Shown here: positions 1 through 10,874 of the stretch, in pieces
Numbering within the stretch: the first letter of the stretch is position 1
Layout: every line of letters starts with the position of its first letter
From: Protopterus annectens
Lineage: Eukaryota > Chordata > Ceratodontiformes > Protopteridae
Assembly (NCBI RefSeq): GCF_019279795.1
Contig: NC_056731.1
Coordinates: 863,967,071 to 864,031,070 of the forward strand
Direction: 5' to 3'
DNA length: 64,000 bases
Translations under genes and position numbers: made by a program
The notes under the pieces: generated by a model
Told to the model about the DNA's origin: nothing
Databases searched by the model: none
The model's input: the letters and a program-made list of their open reading frames with translations, nothing else

Positions 1-180
1 ACACTGATACTTTCCGGGCAGTAGTTTTGAGAGCAGCAGTGTATTTACCTTAATTGCATGTCTGTTATGTGTATCCATACTAGCTATGGTGTAACCTATT
101 TATGTACATGTGTTATATCTACGAGGACATTTGTTTATATGTTTGTTAGGTATATATCAATTGATGTTGTATGTGTTTGA

Positions 181-183
<3 letters not shown>

Positions 184-268
<85 letters not shown>
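184..268. repeat. (TA)n microsatellite
   Basis: An uninterrupted run of alternating T and A about 85 bases long. It produces artificial Tyr-Ile reading frames in several phases, which are not genes. Confidence 0.99.
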
Positions 269-271
<3 letters not shown>

Positions 272-1070
272 TGCACATTCTTTATTTCATATATTTATTT
301 AGTTTAAGTCTGTGGATATATATATCTATACACAAATGTATATATCCATATATAGACATTACGTTTAGAAACCAGCATTCATTTGCTATGCTGTGAGCGG
401 ATTACACACGCACAGGCGCATTTGCATTTCCTTATTGTGGGTTATGCACAGGCACACATGCATATCCTTATTGTGGGTTACATATGTTTACTAAGTCTTT
501 GTGCTTACATGGGCTTTATTACTTGTGACAGTACCAGTAAAATATCTGTAATCCGGTTAACGGACATATGCAAAACACATGTTCACCTTTACATATTTAA
601 ATGTCTGTACAGCACAGACGCATTCATTACACTTTAACATTATATGTGCTGTAGTCGTAGTTGAACCGGGACTGCATTCACATTGGCCGGATGCTGTAAC
701 CACTATACGTTTGGTGTTCTGACTCATTTATATGCATACCCATAGTACATAGCTACATTAACATATGCCTCACCGCTTCACTTACGACACAGGCATCCAT
801 TCTCCTGCTGGGAAAAATGCGGTACTACATATTACACATTCCCTATTCCCTACTGCTCTGGACCCAAGCTGCATATTTCATCACTGCAGGGATATTCAGA
901 ACCCTAAGGCTTATAGTCCTGACACATACAAGTCTTTAATTGTCAGGGTGTTCATGTGGTGATCTGGGTTTAGGCTTGTCCGCCTGGTGAACGGAACTGA
1001 CCTGACCGTGTTCAAATGTCAGACAAAGCACATGGACAGACTTTGTCCATTTTAAACATTTTGTCTGTGT
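269..1070. other. Intergenic stretch, nothing recognised
   Basis: No reading frame resembling a known protein, no tRNA-like boxes and no transposon ends were seen. A short hairpin with 7-base arms (ATGGACA / TGTCCAT) lies near 1031-1049. Confidence 0.6.
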
Positions 1071-1074
1071 TTAC

Positions 1075-1310
1075 AGACACAGGTGTTTGGGCACCTGTCA
1101 GCAGCTTATAATGTTGGCAATACATAATATGGGTGGGGGTAGTTACAATACATAATCCACGGTGTTGGTGTTCCCATTCACATTATTTTACTTGAGTTTA
1201 CAGGCACAGGTGTTTGGGCACCTGTCAGCAGCTTATAATGTTGGCAATACATAATATGGGTGGGGATGGTTACAATACATTATCCACGGTGAGTGGTGTT
1301 CAAATTCACA
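1075..1310. repeat. Two-copy direct repeat, period 127 bp
   Basis: The block beginning AGGTGTTTGGGCACCTGTCA starts at 1081 and again at 1208. The first 80 or so bases of the two copies are nearly identical; the later part is more diverged. This is a simple tandem duplication with no coding content. Confidence 0.9.
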
Positions 1311-1660
1311 TTTGACTATTTCCTGTATTCATTCATATGAGGATTATTATTTTGGACATGAATTAGCTATGAATTAACTACAGGTATGCAGTAGTACAGT
1401 AAACATATGTGAAGGTTTGTTACAGTAAGAATGTACGGACCTCTGTAATACTCGGGGACTACGCCCACATCCTTCACAACATTTCATGCTAATGTACATA
1501 CTATTATTCAGTGAACTTTTGAAGTTTGTGAGAGCAGTACTTACATCTATCCCTATTTTTCCACCCGTCATTTTAGGCTTTGTCCAGATTTTGTTGCTGT
1601 AATAGGTTGAGTGGTGGTGTCGGTATGTGATTGGGTTGAATATATACTGTCGATAATTCA
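1311..1660. other. Intergenic stretch, nothing recognised
   Basis: Low-complexity, AT-leaning sequence with no supported gene or repeat boundary. Confidence 0.5.
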
Positions 1661-1668
1661 GTGGGGAG

Positions 1669-2008
1669 TAGGGTTACCACCTCTTCCTCTTTGCGAGGGG
1701 AAGTCCCACTTTGGACAGTTGTGTCCTGCGACAACACCTAAGACATGGCAAGTGTCCTGTGATTTTAAGACACAGGTATATTTCTTATTTTCTTTAATAG
1801 TTGCTTGATACAGGTATTTTGTATCTGAAACACATAACTATTATTTGGGTTAGCATAAGCTATTCACATGCTATGACATAAGCTTTTATCTTGGCAAACA
1901 AGTGTAATTCTGTCCTTTGCACTGGCCGGGGGTATGTTTTATCCTGCAAATTCCCACATTTCTACATGGGATGTCCCACCTTGGGCATCTGAACAGGTGG
2001 CAACCCTA
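1669..2008. mobile_element. 340-bp non-autonomous hAT-like transposon
   Basis: The ends are inverted repeats. The left end TAGGGTTACCACCTCTTC matches the reverse complement of the right end (GAACAGGTGGCAACCCTA) with two mismatches. The element is flanked by a perfect 8-bp target duplication, GTGGGGAG, at 1661-1668 and 2009-2016. An 8-bp duplication with TAGGG-type ends is what hAT elements produce. There is no transposase frame inside, so it would depend on an enzyme made elsewhere. Confidence 0.9.
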
Positions 2009-2016
2009 GTGGGGAG

Positions 2017-3140
2017 ACCTGCATGGTGGACAGCTGTTCCATCCTGCGTAGTATGTTTTGCATGTCTGTGTAGACACTGAACAGTACCATGACTACACAT
2101 ACATGTTTTGTCCAGATGTGTACAGTACTGGACACCGTGGCGTGTAAACAACTCTGGGGTTTCAACAGGTTACTTATCCCACGCGGGATGTACACACAGT
2201 TTGCCGAAACATGAACGCGCGGGCATTTGGATTTACGTAACTGTGATGGGATGTTTACAAACGTGGGATACATATTTGCAATCCTGACACTGCCTAGGAC
2301 GATACTTCCTACTACATATGGGGAATACTCGCTATGTGTAGGTGTACGGCTGTGCAAGGCTGGTAGCTGGATTTGGTGGACATTCGGACATGGGTGCGGG
2401 TTATGTGCTATACAGGGGTTGTTGCGTATTGCATTTGCATGCATGGGTTCTGCTTTTGGATATCCCGGTTCCGCATATAGCATCCTATGTGTATGTGCCG
2501 GTTACGTTCCTGTTCATGTGTATAGCACATTTTAATATACATATGTTTGTGTGTGTTTGGTATACAATTTGGACTGTCAGGTTTCTTTACAGTTGTTATA
2601 TAGCCACAACTGCCCAGCTGTGTACTATCACTACCACTGTGGGACTGCTGGTGACCATGCCCATGGGGCTAGACGTGTGTATTGGCGGCACGCTGACATG
2701 ATGCGCTTCACTTCCACTGGGTATAACTACTGACAGTGCAGTACATTACGGACACACGATTTTAAATATCATTTGTTCCATGGACGGTAACTCATATTGT
2801 GTTGCGTGCATTTCTGTTTGGTTCTCCATTTTGTGTGGCCGGGAACTGTCTTGCATGCTTTGCATACGTTTCATTATCCACGGACACTGATAGGTGTGAT
2901 TACTATTGCAGGCGGACTATAATATTCAGCAGTTTAGGTTGCTCATTGACAGCCGACATTGACATGCCTCCGGGCGCAGCTTAGTAACGCCCCATACACT
3001 CGCGCATGTGTCCTATGCATGTGGATGTGGTGGCAGCGCACCTTCATTAATATGCAAATGGCGCTACTACACCATATATACGCCGCACAGCCGGCGCAGG
3101 CCTTACACCGGCCTTGCGCCGAGCTTCATGAATCCGGGGG
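2017..3140. other. GC-richer, CpG-bearing stretch without a supported gene
   Basis: Base composition differs clearly from the AT-rich DNA that begins near 3140. Fairly long open frames occur on both strands (up to 173 codons on the minus strand), but they overlap each other, match no family I recognise and are explained by the lower stop frequency. The stretch ends in the promoter-like motif pair listed separately. Confidence 0.5.
3052..3080 (+). promoter_or_regulatory. Orphan octamer plus TATA-like pair
   Basis: ATGCAAAT at 3052-3059 is followed 15 bases later by TATATA at 3075-3080, inside a CpG-rich segment. Octamer-TATA spacing of this sort occurs in histone H2B and some small-RNA promoters. 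No gene follows: the sequence changes to AT-rich repeat-like DNA about 60 bases downstream. It may be chance or the remnant of an element promoter. Confidence 0.3.
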
Positions 3141-3837
3141 ATAGAGATAAATGAGGTTGGAAGGGAGAAGGTAAAAGTTAGAGTAAAATATTTAAAATTA
3201 GTTTCCATGCTTGAAAGTGTATAGGTGTTTTACAAGACTGATGAAGAAGAATTAGTTCAATAAATTTAGACCAAGTTAAAGTTGTTAGTGAGCATCATTT
3301 TTGGTTATATAAAATTTTATCATGGTAAAAATAATGATGAGTGTTCTAAGATGAAGTGATTTAATTTTTTTGAGGTAAATGTAAAAGATAAAATTGCCAG
3401 GTAATAGGTTCTATATTTGGAAGGTGTGATCAAAATGTATGTTGAGGAATAGCACATATTTCTTTTGTACAGCAATTCCAGAATACATATAAAATATGAG
3501 AATTCAATAATGTTGAATAATGGAAAATTGATACAATAAGCAAAAAAGAAAAAAAGGGATAAAAAGAGATCATGGAAAGAATGAATATGTAAATAAAATT
3601 ATGAAAATTAAAATTGATGCATGTAGTGAAAAAGCGAATGAATGGTATGATAAAACTATTTAATTTTTTTTTTCTTGTATATCCATGAAGCAACTTTATC
3701 AGGTGATGATAGAAATGTGATAACACATTTACATCACAGGAGTACTTCCAGCAGTTTCTGAAGAAAACCCCACAGAAGCTGTACTGACCCAGACACAGCC
3801 TACGATGAAAGAAGAAAAGTAATAGTAATCAGTAAGT
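3141..3837. other. AT-rich stretch, possibly LINE-derived
   Basis: No open frame of note. It lies between the GC-richer block and the RTE-like LINE. It could belong to the same L1-like element whose 3' end appears at 5.8-6.3 kb, but I could not find a conserved motif to prove it. Confidence 0.35.
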
Positions 3838-3945
3838 ATGAGGCTAGCTACCCTTGTGAGTCATTTTAAACCTAGCCTATTTCCCAAAGGTGAAAATTAA
3901 ACCATGTACCATATGTCTGTGAGGTAAACAACTTAACTATTATGT
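3838..3945 (-). mobile_element. SINE copy, tRNA-like, minus strand (copy a)
   Basis: Read on the minus strand it has a promoter-A-like start (AGTTAAGTTGTTTACCTCAC) and a B-box-like stretch (GGTTTAATTTTCACC), followed by a body running into GGCTAGGTTTAAAATGACTC. It is one of three copies within 900 bp and sits in the RTE-like LINE. It is included in a 190-bp tandem duplication. Confidence 0.6.
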
Positions 3946-4235
3946 CAACCTCCAAACTTGCCCACCTTAGAAAAGTAAAAACAGCACTAAGGAAAATGAA
4001 GTCAGAGAAAAAAACAGCAGGCTCAGATGAGGTCGCAGCAGATATGTGAGCCATTTTAAACCTAGCCAATTTCTCAAAGGTGAAAATTAAACCCTGTACT
4101 GTGTGTCTGTGAGGTAAGCAACTTAACTATTATGTCAATCTCCAAACTTGCCCACCTTAGAAGAAGTAAGAATAGCACTAAGGAAAATAAAGTGAGAAAA
4201 AAACGGCAGGCTCAGATGAGATCACGGCAGATATG
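3856..4235. repeat. 190-bp tandem duplication
   Basis: The segment 3856-4045 repeats at 4046-4235 with moderate divergence (roughly 10-15% by eye). Each unit contains one SINE copy plus the LINE stretch encoding a version of GSDEVAADM. The SINE therefore inserted first and the pair was then duplicated. Confidence 0.9.
4046..4138 (-). mobile_element. SINE copy, tRNA-like, minus strand (copy b)
   Basis: Second copy of the same SINE, within the second unit of the 190-bp tandem duplication. It shares the B-box-like GGTTTAATTTTCACC. Confidence 0.6.
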
Positions 4236-4561
4236 ATCAATATGTTGGGTGATTCAGGGGAGAAATGGCTCCTGAGAGTACTCATAACAGTATGGAAAGA
4301 AATATATATCCCAGATGAATGGAAAATAAACATACTAGTGCCAGTGTACAAGAACAAAGGGAACATTCACAACTGTGGGCAGTATAGAGATATTAAACTT
4401 TTTAGCACTGCATGAAAGTTCTGGGGAGGGTGACTGATAAATGACTGGACACAGCACTAGAAAGTAAGACAGGAGACAAGCGCCTTAGATTCAGATCAGG
4501 ATGCAGCACAACTGACATAATGTTTGCAGTGAGACAGACAGTTGGGAAGGAGCTAGATTCA

Positions 4562-4690
4562 TAGGTTCATCGAGTAGTACTAGGCTAACTGCTCTCATGG
4601 GTCATTTTAAGCCCAGCCAATTACCCCATGTGAGAATCAACCCCTGCATCTTGTGTTTCTAAGGTAAGCACTTTAGTCATTAAAGAGTAA
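4562..4690 (-). mobile_element. SINE copy with LINE-like tail, minus strand (copy c)
   Basis: Most complete copy. On the minus strand it reads from an A-box-like head through GGGGTTGATTCTCAC (a good B box) to a tail GGCTGGGCTTAAAATGACCC, then TTAGCCTAGTACTACTCGAT and GAACCTATGAA. That tail resembles the 3' end of the CR1/L2-like LINE near 18265-18335, as expected for a SINE mobilised by that LINE. Confidence 0.65.
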
Positions 4691-5799
4691 CATTGGGCAT
4701 TCCTAGACTTGGAGAAAGCGTATGACAAGGTCTCAAGAAAGCTGATGTGGGCAATGGTTTGAAGTCCTAGAAACATTGGCAGAATTAGTGTAGGCTATGT
4801 AGAAGTATCCAGTGACACAATTATGAACAGTGTTTGGGCTCACAGGGGAGTTCCCTGTGGAAGTAGGTGTGCATCAGGGTTCCGCTCTGAGCACACTGAT
4901 ATTCATATTGGTGATGGGCTTCATTAGCAAACACATCGTAGGAACAGATCAACAAAGCTGCTGTATGCAGACAATCTGGTAATGCAGGTGTACTCTGAAC
5001 AAGAACTTAAGCAAATGTATGGGGGATGTAATGCAAAACTGAAGGCACATGGGGCAAAACTGAGTACAGATAAGGCAATTGTACAAGCATCAAATGGAGG
5101 AAATGAGAAGATGAGAACTGGGATAAAAGGGAAAATAGTGGAACACATTAAGAGCTTCAAATACCTGAGAGGAGTGGCTGAGGAGAAGGTAAGGAGGTCA
5201 AAGCTAGAATTAGAGATGCTATAACCAAATGGCATGGAGTGGCAGGGGTAGTATATGACAAAAGAATGCCAAAGAAGCCGAAAAGTAAGGTGTAAAAAAC
5301 AGTGGTGTGACCAGTACTACTGTAAGGTAGAGAAACCTGGACAGTGAAGCCAGAGGAGATGAGGAAGCTAGAAGTGATGGAAATGAAGTGTCTGAAACTG
5401 GTGGTAGGATGCACACTGTGGGACAGATGAAGAAATGACATCCAAGTAGAAGCCAAAGTAGCTCCAATTGCTGAGAATGTCAAATAGAACAAAGTACAGT
5501 TGTTCAGCCACATGTGCATGAAAGCAGAAGACAATCTTATAAAGAAGATTTGGTTAGACAAGAAGAAGGTAAGATGAAACAATGGCATCCATCAAACAGA
5601 TGAATGAATTATGTGAGAGAAGACCTGCAACAGTCAGGCATGACTGTCGAAGAAGGTATGAGAGTTGCATTGAATCAAAAGAGATGGCAACAGTTGAGAT
5701 AGCACCCCAACCACATGTAGAAAATGGGAAAGGGGAGATGATGATGTAAGAAATGTAATAAAACAAAGGAAAATGTTTGAAGATTTATGTGAAGTTGGG

Positions 5800-6300
5800 G
5801 ACTTTTTGTATTATTGTTTTAAACAAGTTAGTTCTTAAGGGAAAAAAGACAAGTTAAAAGGAGAAAGAATGTGTTATGACTGTAAGGCAGAGGAAGCTGC
5901 AAAACATTGTTTATAGAATGTAACATGAATAAGTCTTTTTTGGAAAAGTTTTAAAATGTATATAGTTGGGAAGGTTTCAGGGGAAATGAATATGGAAATG
6001 ATACTGCATTGTAAATATCATTAATGGCATAAAATATTTATTACAATCTGGGTATTGTGGAAAATAAGGTGTAAAGAATTATTGTTTAAAAAAATATAAG
6101 GGACAAAGATGATTTCGGCAGAAATAGGAAAACGGTTGTGGAAAAAGCATTGAGGAGGATATATGAAAAATAAGGAAACTGGAATGGAAGCATGCACTAA
6201 AACTGTGCTGTATTACTGATGAAATTGTAAAAAGTATCTAAATTGTATGTGTATGACGTTGAAAATATTTGTGACTAATATACAAATAAAGCAACCTTAC
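5800..6300 (+). mobile_element. 3' end of an L1/Tx1-like LINE
   Basis: The broken frame contains MCYDCKAEEAAKHCL followed by SFWKSFKMYIVGKV and later ITIWVLWKIRCKE. This is the Cys-rich C-terminal pattern (CxxC, then H and C, then FW) seen at the end of L1/Tx1-type ORF2 proteins. The segment ends with an AATAAA-like tail near 6285. It directly follows the RTE-like LINE, which probably inserted into it. Confidence 0.6.
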
Positions 6301-6305
6301 ACTTT

Positions 6306-6560
6306 TTCCGAGAAGTGCCATGGGATCTTTTACACTCAGCTGAGTTACCACCAGTTCAGACAAATTGGACGTTAGCTTAACATCTCATTTGAAGGATGAC
6401 ACACTTAGAAGTGCAATACCCACTTTATGCTTCACTGCAGTGTCAGTACTGGAAAATTAATCCAAGCACTCGGTGTGGAAATACAAGCCACTGCCTTCTG
6501 ATCTTCCAACACCGATTAAATGTGCTACATGTTGAGCTATGAACACAGTTGGGGAAACAG
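6306..6560 (+). repeat. Dispersed repeat with TTAACATCTCAT core (copy 1)
   Basis: Contains GTGCCATGGGATCTTTTACA, then TTAACATCTCATTTGAAGGA, GTGCAATACCCAC and GGTGTGGAAATACAAGCC, in the same order as the copy at 37905-38255. I recall a widespread repeat of this wording in sharks and bony fish, but this was not checked. It is not coding. Confidence 0.65.
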
Positions 6561-7382
6561 TTTCAAGAATGTCAAGTGCAAAATTATTTTCAGTACTAGA
6601 TGCAAAACAGGAATTCTGACAGGTGATGCTAAAAGACAAAACTTCCAAATTCTGAAATTGTAATAAGCCACACAAAAGTTACATATTCCTTAGACTTTCT
6701 TTTGGTGCTTCATGGGCATCAGAGGTATTCTACGCTGTTTCAGAAGTAACTGAAAGTTTGAAAGGTGTAATGATCTATTAGTATACATCAGATATTAAAA
6801 GCATGATAAGAGACTGATAAAGCTGCCTCATTGAGTAAGACATAATTTCAGTGAAACTAAAAGCAAATGTGAAATGAGTGCAAGTTTAAAATACTTGGGT
6901 CATATTCTAATGTCAGAAAAAGTCAAAACAACTGTGACACTACCAAAGCCAGAAGATAAGCACATATTATAGTGGCTTATACGGTACTTTACTAAAGTTT
7001 AAACCTAATATGTCTGAGATAAATATACCTCAAAGAAAGTTGTTGTAGCAAGATACAGCACTGGAATAGACCTGTGAATAAAAAAAGATCGGAAATGCTT
7101 AATGAATTACTTACAGAAGCACCAACAGTGAAATACCAGAATGTGCATAAGCCAGTTGTGTTTGAAGTAGATGGCAGATAGAAAAAAATGTAAGATTCTA
7201 TAGCAAAACAGACCAGTTACCTACAGGCCAAAAGCATGTACAGATGCTCAAAAGAAATGTTCAGACAGAAAAGTAGCTGTTAGCAACAGTGCATGGTCTA
7301 AAAATTTAATGAATACAGAAACACAGCTACGCACAACTCAGGCAAACCAAGTGCAACAAACAGCCAAAAAATGTATAAATAC

Positions 7383-7815
7383 AGTCCACAAAAGCGTTGC
7401 ACTAGGAACGACACAGGCAGGTAAAATCTGTTTTAGTTTATTCCACAAATAAACAAGGATAAGTGCTTTCACAGAAAATAAAAACTCTGCTTCATCAGAT
7501 CAACCATATTCACAACAGAAGCAGCTTAAATACTACATACCCTACCAATCATGAGCTAAATTGACTCACACACCCTTTTTCATTTAAAGGTACAAGTGCA
7601 TACAACCAAAGACATATTGTAAAAAACATTCATATATAACAAAGGCATTTAAAATATTCACCTAAACAACCTGCATGCTTTCAATACAGGTTAAAGAGGG
7701 ACATTCTCATTTAGTCCCAACCCTTTGTGTCCTTGCATCCTAACAATCCACTGAAGTTCCACAGTCTCTGTATGATTCCTGATGTCACCCATTCTTAGGG
7801 TTTAAAAAAACTATC
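7383..7815 (-). repeat. Left inverted arm (pLTR) of the Penelope-like element
   Basis: Begins AGTCCACAAAAGCGTTGCAC and runs as the reverse complement of 9988-10420. The shared text includes the polyadenylation-like AATAAA and the antisense of the protein C-terminus. Confidence 0.92.
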
Positions 7816-8510
7816 TTCTACTGTCTATCTTTGTTGAGAAGTTATTGAGACCAGTGTTAAATGGTTCCACAGTAGTATTAAGAGATTCCAAACAGTTCCT
7901 TGGGAATCTACATGAACATGTGCATGATGGTATTATAAAACAACCATGTTTAATGGCTACCATGGATGTGAATTCACTCAACACTGTCATCCCAAATAGG
8001 GATGGCATAGAGTTGGTTAGTGAATACCTGAAGCAACATAGTGGGTATGATGGTAAACTGATTGATTTGATTTGTCTCTTCCTTGAGGTAATACTCGAAA
8101 ATAATGTTTTGCTGTTTGATGGAGCCTATTATGTTCAGACCTCTGGCGTACATATGGGCACATCCTGTGCCAATAGCTATGCCAATATGGTCATGGTCCA
8201 ATGGGAGAATGAGCATCTGCTGAATGGAAGAAATAGATTATTTAAGTATATTAGCCTATATAATAGGTCTGTTGATGACGTTTGTGTGGCTGGGAGATGA
8301 AGAAGAGTTACTATGTTTTCTGGATTATATACATAGTACCACTTTCTTTTTGAAATTTTCAATCAAATATTCACCCGATGAGGTAGAGTTCCTGGACGTG
8401 AAGGTTGTTGGACTACCAGATATGACATCTGACACCATGTTATAATGGAAGGAGTGTTATAGGAACTCCCTCCTACATAGGACTAGTATGCACCCCTCAT
8501 ATGTATTTCG

Positions 8511-9240
8511 GGTACTTATGTATTATCGCAACCACTTTTTCTAGGTAATACTGCTCGCTTCCTGCTGGGTTGATTTAACTGTAAGTATGTACAGGATCAC
8601 ATTGACAACATTAACTTTATTAAAAAGCCTTGTTTAGGTAGGAAAGGCGGTATGACATGTGAGGAATGACTGCTTGTTTCAAGCTATGCCGTTTCCCCGA
8701 CATCATGTCACTGGAGATACATTTTTCCACAGCACTTTTGTGTAACACGCATTCCATCTCTCACGCCGCGAGCCGCTTAATGTAACAGACTCACATGCTG
8801 ACAGTTGTCCACTTGTCTACTACTTCTTGACAGCTATAAAAAAAGAGAAGAGACCAAAAAAAGGGGGGGGGAACAAAGCTGTCAAACTTTGTTGTGCAGC
8901 ATAGTTCCTTAATAAAGGTGATGGCAGGGAATGCGGTGACAAGCCTTAATATCCTTTTATTCCTTCTTACTGGTGCCATTATCAGCGCTGACATGCGAGG
9001 AGTACATTCCGACGGCTCGTCAGTGCATCAGCGATCAAGAAGTGGCGAGCGCAAAAAACAGCATAAGTACACCAAAACCATGATCTGCACCATTTCCCAT
9101 GATACCCCTGCCTAAAACAACCTTTCAACATGAAGGAAAACACACTTCTTGACATAACGGCAGCATGACCGTCTACATCTGCGCACGGAGAAGCGAGCGG
9201 TATTACCTTGAAAAAGTGGTTGTGATAATATATAAGTACC
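8511..9240. mobile_element. 730-bp non-autonomous DNA transposon with 8-bp TSD
   Basis: The ends are inverted repeats about 52 bp long. The left end begins GGTACTTATGTATTATCGCA; the right end read in reverse begins GGTACTTATATATTATCACA, with about five differences in all. It is flanked by a perfect 8-bp target duplication GTATTTCG at 8503-8510 and 9241-9248. It splits the Penelope-like coding region, whose two flanks are otherwise colinear. The interior is CpG-bearing and GC-richer than its surroundings and shows no transposase. The 8-bp duplication suggests hAT, although P and Merlin elements can also give this length and the terminal bases are not typical of hAT. Confidence 0.93.
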
Positions 9241-9987
9241 GTATTTCGTAATATCATTAAGGGACAGGGCATGCAAGCATCTAGACTTAATGCTCGAGAT
9301 GCTGGGCTCCAGGATGAATTGGCTGTTTTAGAACATAATTTTAAGGAGAGGGGATATAAAAGCAGGGAAGTGGAGGTTGGACTTAATGCTAGTCACCATC
9401 TTAGATCTGATAGAGGGCAACCATACTTCTCTAGGAAGTATAGGGAAGAGAACTTAGAACGGAAAGAGGAACCACTTAGACGCTTCAGCTTACCAATAAC
9501 ATATTGCAGTAACGTGATGATGTTACTGCTGTTATTAAGAAGCATTGGCCGGTTCTGTTAATGGATGAGAAGATTAGGACTATTGTGGGTAATGAACCTG
9601 CCTTTGTGTTTAAAAATAAAAAGAATCTTAAGCAGCTCCTTTGCTACTCCGATAGAGTTAAGGAGAGTAGAGATGGGATCGAAAGAAATGGCACATTTCC
9701 AAGTGGAGGATGTAAATATTGCACATATATTGAGAGAGATAATTTTTTATGAACCCTGATAATGGCAAGAGATTTAATTTTAAAGTCTCTGCTAGCTGTG
9801 ACACTAAAGGTGTTATTTACTTAGCGCACTGTGTCACATGCTCTTCATTCTATGTGGGGAAGAGCAATCGGAGGTTTAAGGAGCATATAAGTCAACACCT
9901 TTATTCCATTAATATCAAGTACATGCCAAATGCTCTAGCAAAAATGTAGTGGAGAAGGGAGCTTAGCATAAGTTCAAGTTTAGAGAT

Positions 9988-10420
9988 ATTGATAGGATTT
10001 TTGAAACCCTGAGAATGGGTGACATCAGGAATCATACAGAGACTGTGGAACTTGAGTCATTAGAATGCAAGCGCACAAAGGGTTGGGACTAAATGAGAAT
10101 GTCCCTCTTAAACCCGTACTGAAAGCTCACAGGTTGTTTAGGTGAATATTTTAAACGCCTTTGTTATATATGAACGTTTTTTACAATATGTCTTTCATTG
10201 CATGTACTTGCACCTTTAAATGAAAAAGGGTGTGTGAGTCAATTTAGCTCATGATTGGTAGGTTATGTAGTATTTAAGCTGCTTCTATCGTGAATATGGT
10301 GGATCTGATGAAGCAGAGTTTTTATTTTCTGTGATAGCGCTTATCCTTGTTTATTTGTGGAATAAACTATAACAGATTTTACCTGCCTGTGTCATTCCTA
10401 GTGTAATGCTTTTGTGGACT
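9988..10420 (+). repeat. Right inverted arm (pLTR) of the Penelope-like element
   Basis: Carries the end of the Penelope-like coding region (ETVELESLECKRTKGLGLN) and then non-coding tail to TTTTGTGGACT. It is the inverted partner of 7383-7815. Confidence 0.92.
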
Positions 10421-10874
10421 AAATTTCATGAATATGTGTATAGTAAAGAAGGTCAAAGGGAAACAGACCATAAACCCTTGCAAAGCATACACACAGTTTT
10501 CTACAAGGTACCTCTTAGAATCCAGAGAATGTTACTTAACTTACAAAAGTAAAAAGTGAAAGTAAAATACAGACCATGCACAGAACTATGCATAGCAGAT
10601 GCCGATGCATGAATTGTTGGATTAAAAAATAGCTATGCTTTGGGTAATTCCACAGTTACCAATGACAGAATTAAAATGAAAAGAAATTCAAAGATGTACT
10701 AACACCGACTCATGAAATGCAATTATGAAAGTTATAATGAAAGGATGACCTGAGCAAAGTGGCCTAAAGAAAGAAATTCAGTCTTATTTTTTTTTTCTTT
10801 CAATGAAGTAATACGTTGTGTTTAGGACTTAATTGTTCAAAGCTGACAAAGTTGTTCCCAGTCAAGAAGGAAGT

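Larger units (their letters stand above)
3950..5790 (+). mobile_element. Degenerate RTE-like LINE (reverse transcriptase remains)
   Basis: Broken frames carry reverse-transcriptase landmarks in order: TAGSDE (thumb-side entry motif), PDEWKINILVPVYKNKGN followed by CGQYRDIKL near 4310-4400, a GCSTTD block near 4500, FLDLEKAYDKVSRKLMW near 4700, a VHQGSALS-like stretch near 4865, LLYADNLVMQ near 4955 (YADD box changed to YADN), and a C-terminal piece ending in MGKGEMMM near 5725. This order and wording fit RTE/BovB-like LINEs, with related clades possible. Frameshifts and stops occur throughout, and three SINE copies interrupt it. It is inactive and old. Confidence 0.8.
7383..10420 (+). mobile_element. 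Penelope-like element with inverted terminal arms, broken
   Basis: The two arms, about 7383-7815 and 9988-10420, are inverted copies of each other (roughly 430 bp, about 90% alike by eye). Between them are a Penelope-type reverse transcriptase region (TMDVNSLNTVIP near 7960, SGVHMGTSCANSYANMVM near 8140, VDDVCV near 8270) and a GIY-YIG endonuclease region (GVIYLAHC and FYVGKS near 9810-9860, preceded by a CKYC pair near 9710). The RT-then-GIY-YIG order is diagnostic of Penelope-like elements. The C-terminal coding part (ending KGLGLNENVPL) runs into the right arm, so the left arm holds an antisense copy of it. The copy looks inactive, with several breaks, and contains a 730-bp transposon. It lies in the RNase H region of the Ty3/Gypsy fossil. 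Confidence 0.92.

Noticed and set aside
181-268. CRISPR-like regular repeat
   Set aside because: It is a dinucleotide microsatellite without spacers, and the genome is vertebrate.
110-396. Open frames of alternating Tyr and Ile
   Set aside because: They are translations of the TA microsatellite.
1962-2483. 173-codon minus-strand frame, the longest in the first 3 kb
   Set aside because: It overlaps other frames on both strands, has no recognised motif, and crosses into the hAT-like element; the GC-richer composition explains its length.
2227-2701. Overlapping plus-strand frames of about 100-119 codons
   Set aside because: No homology recognised, no coherent start context, and mutually overlapping with the minus-strand frame.
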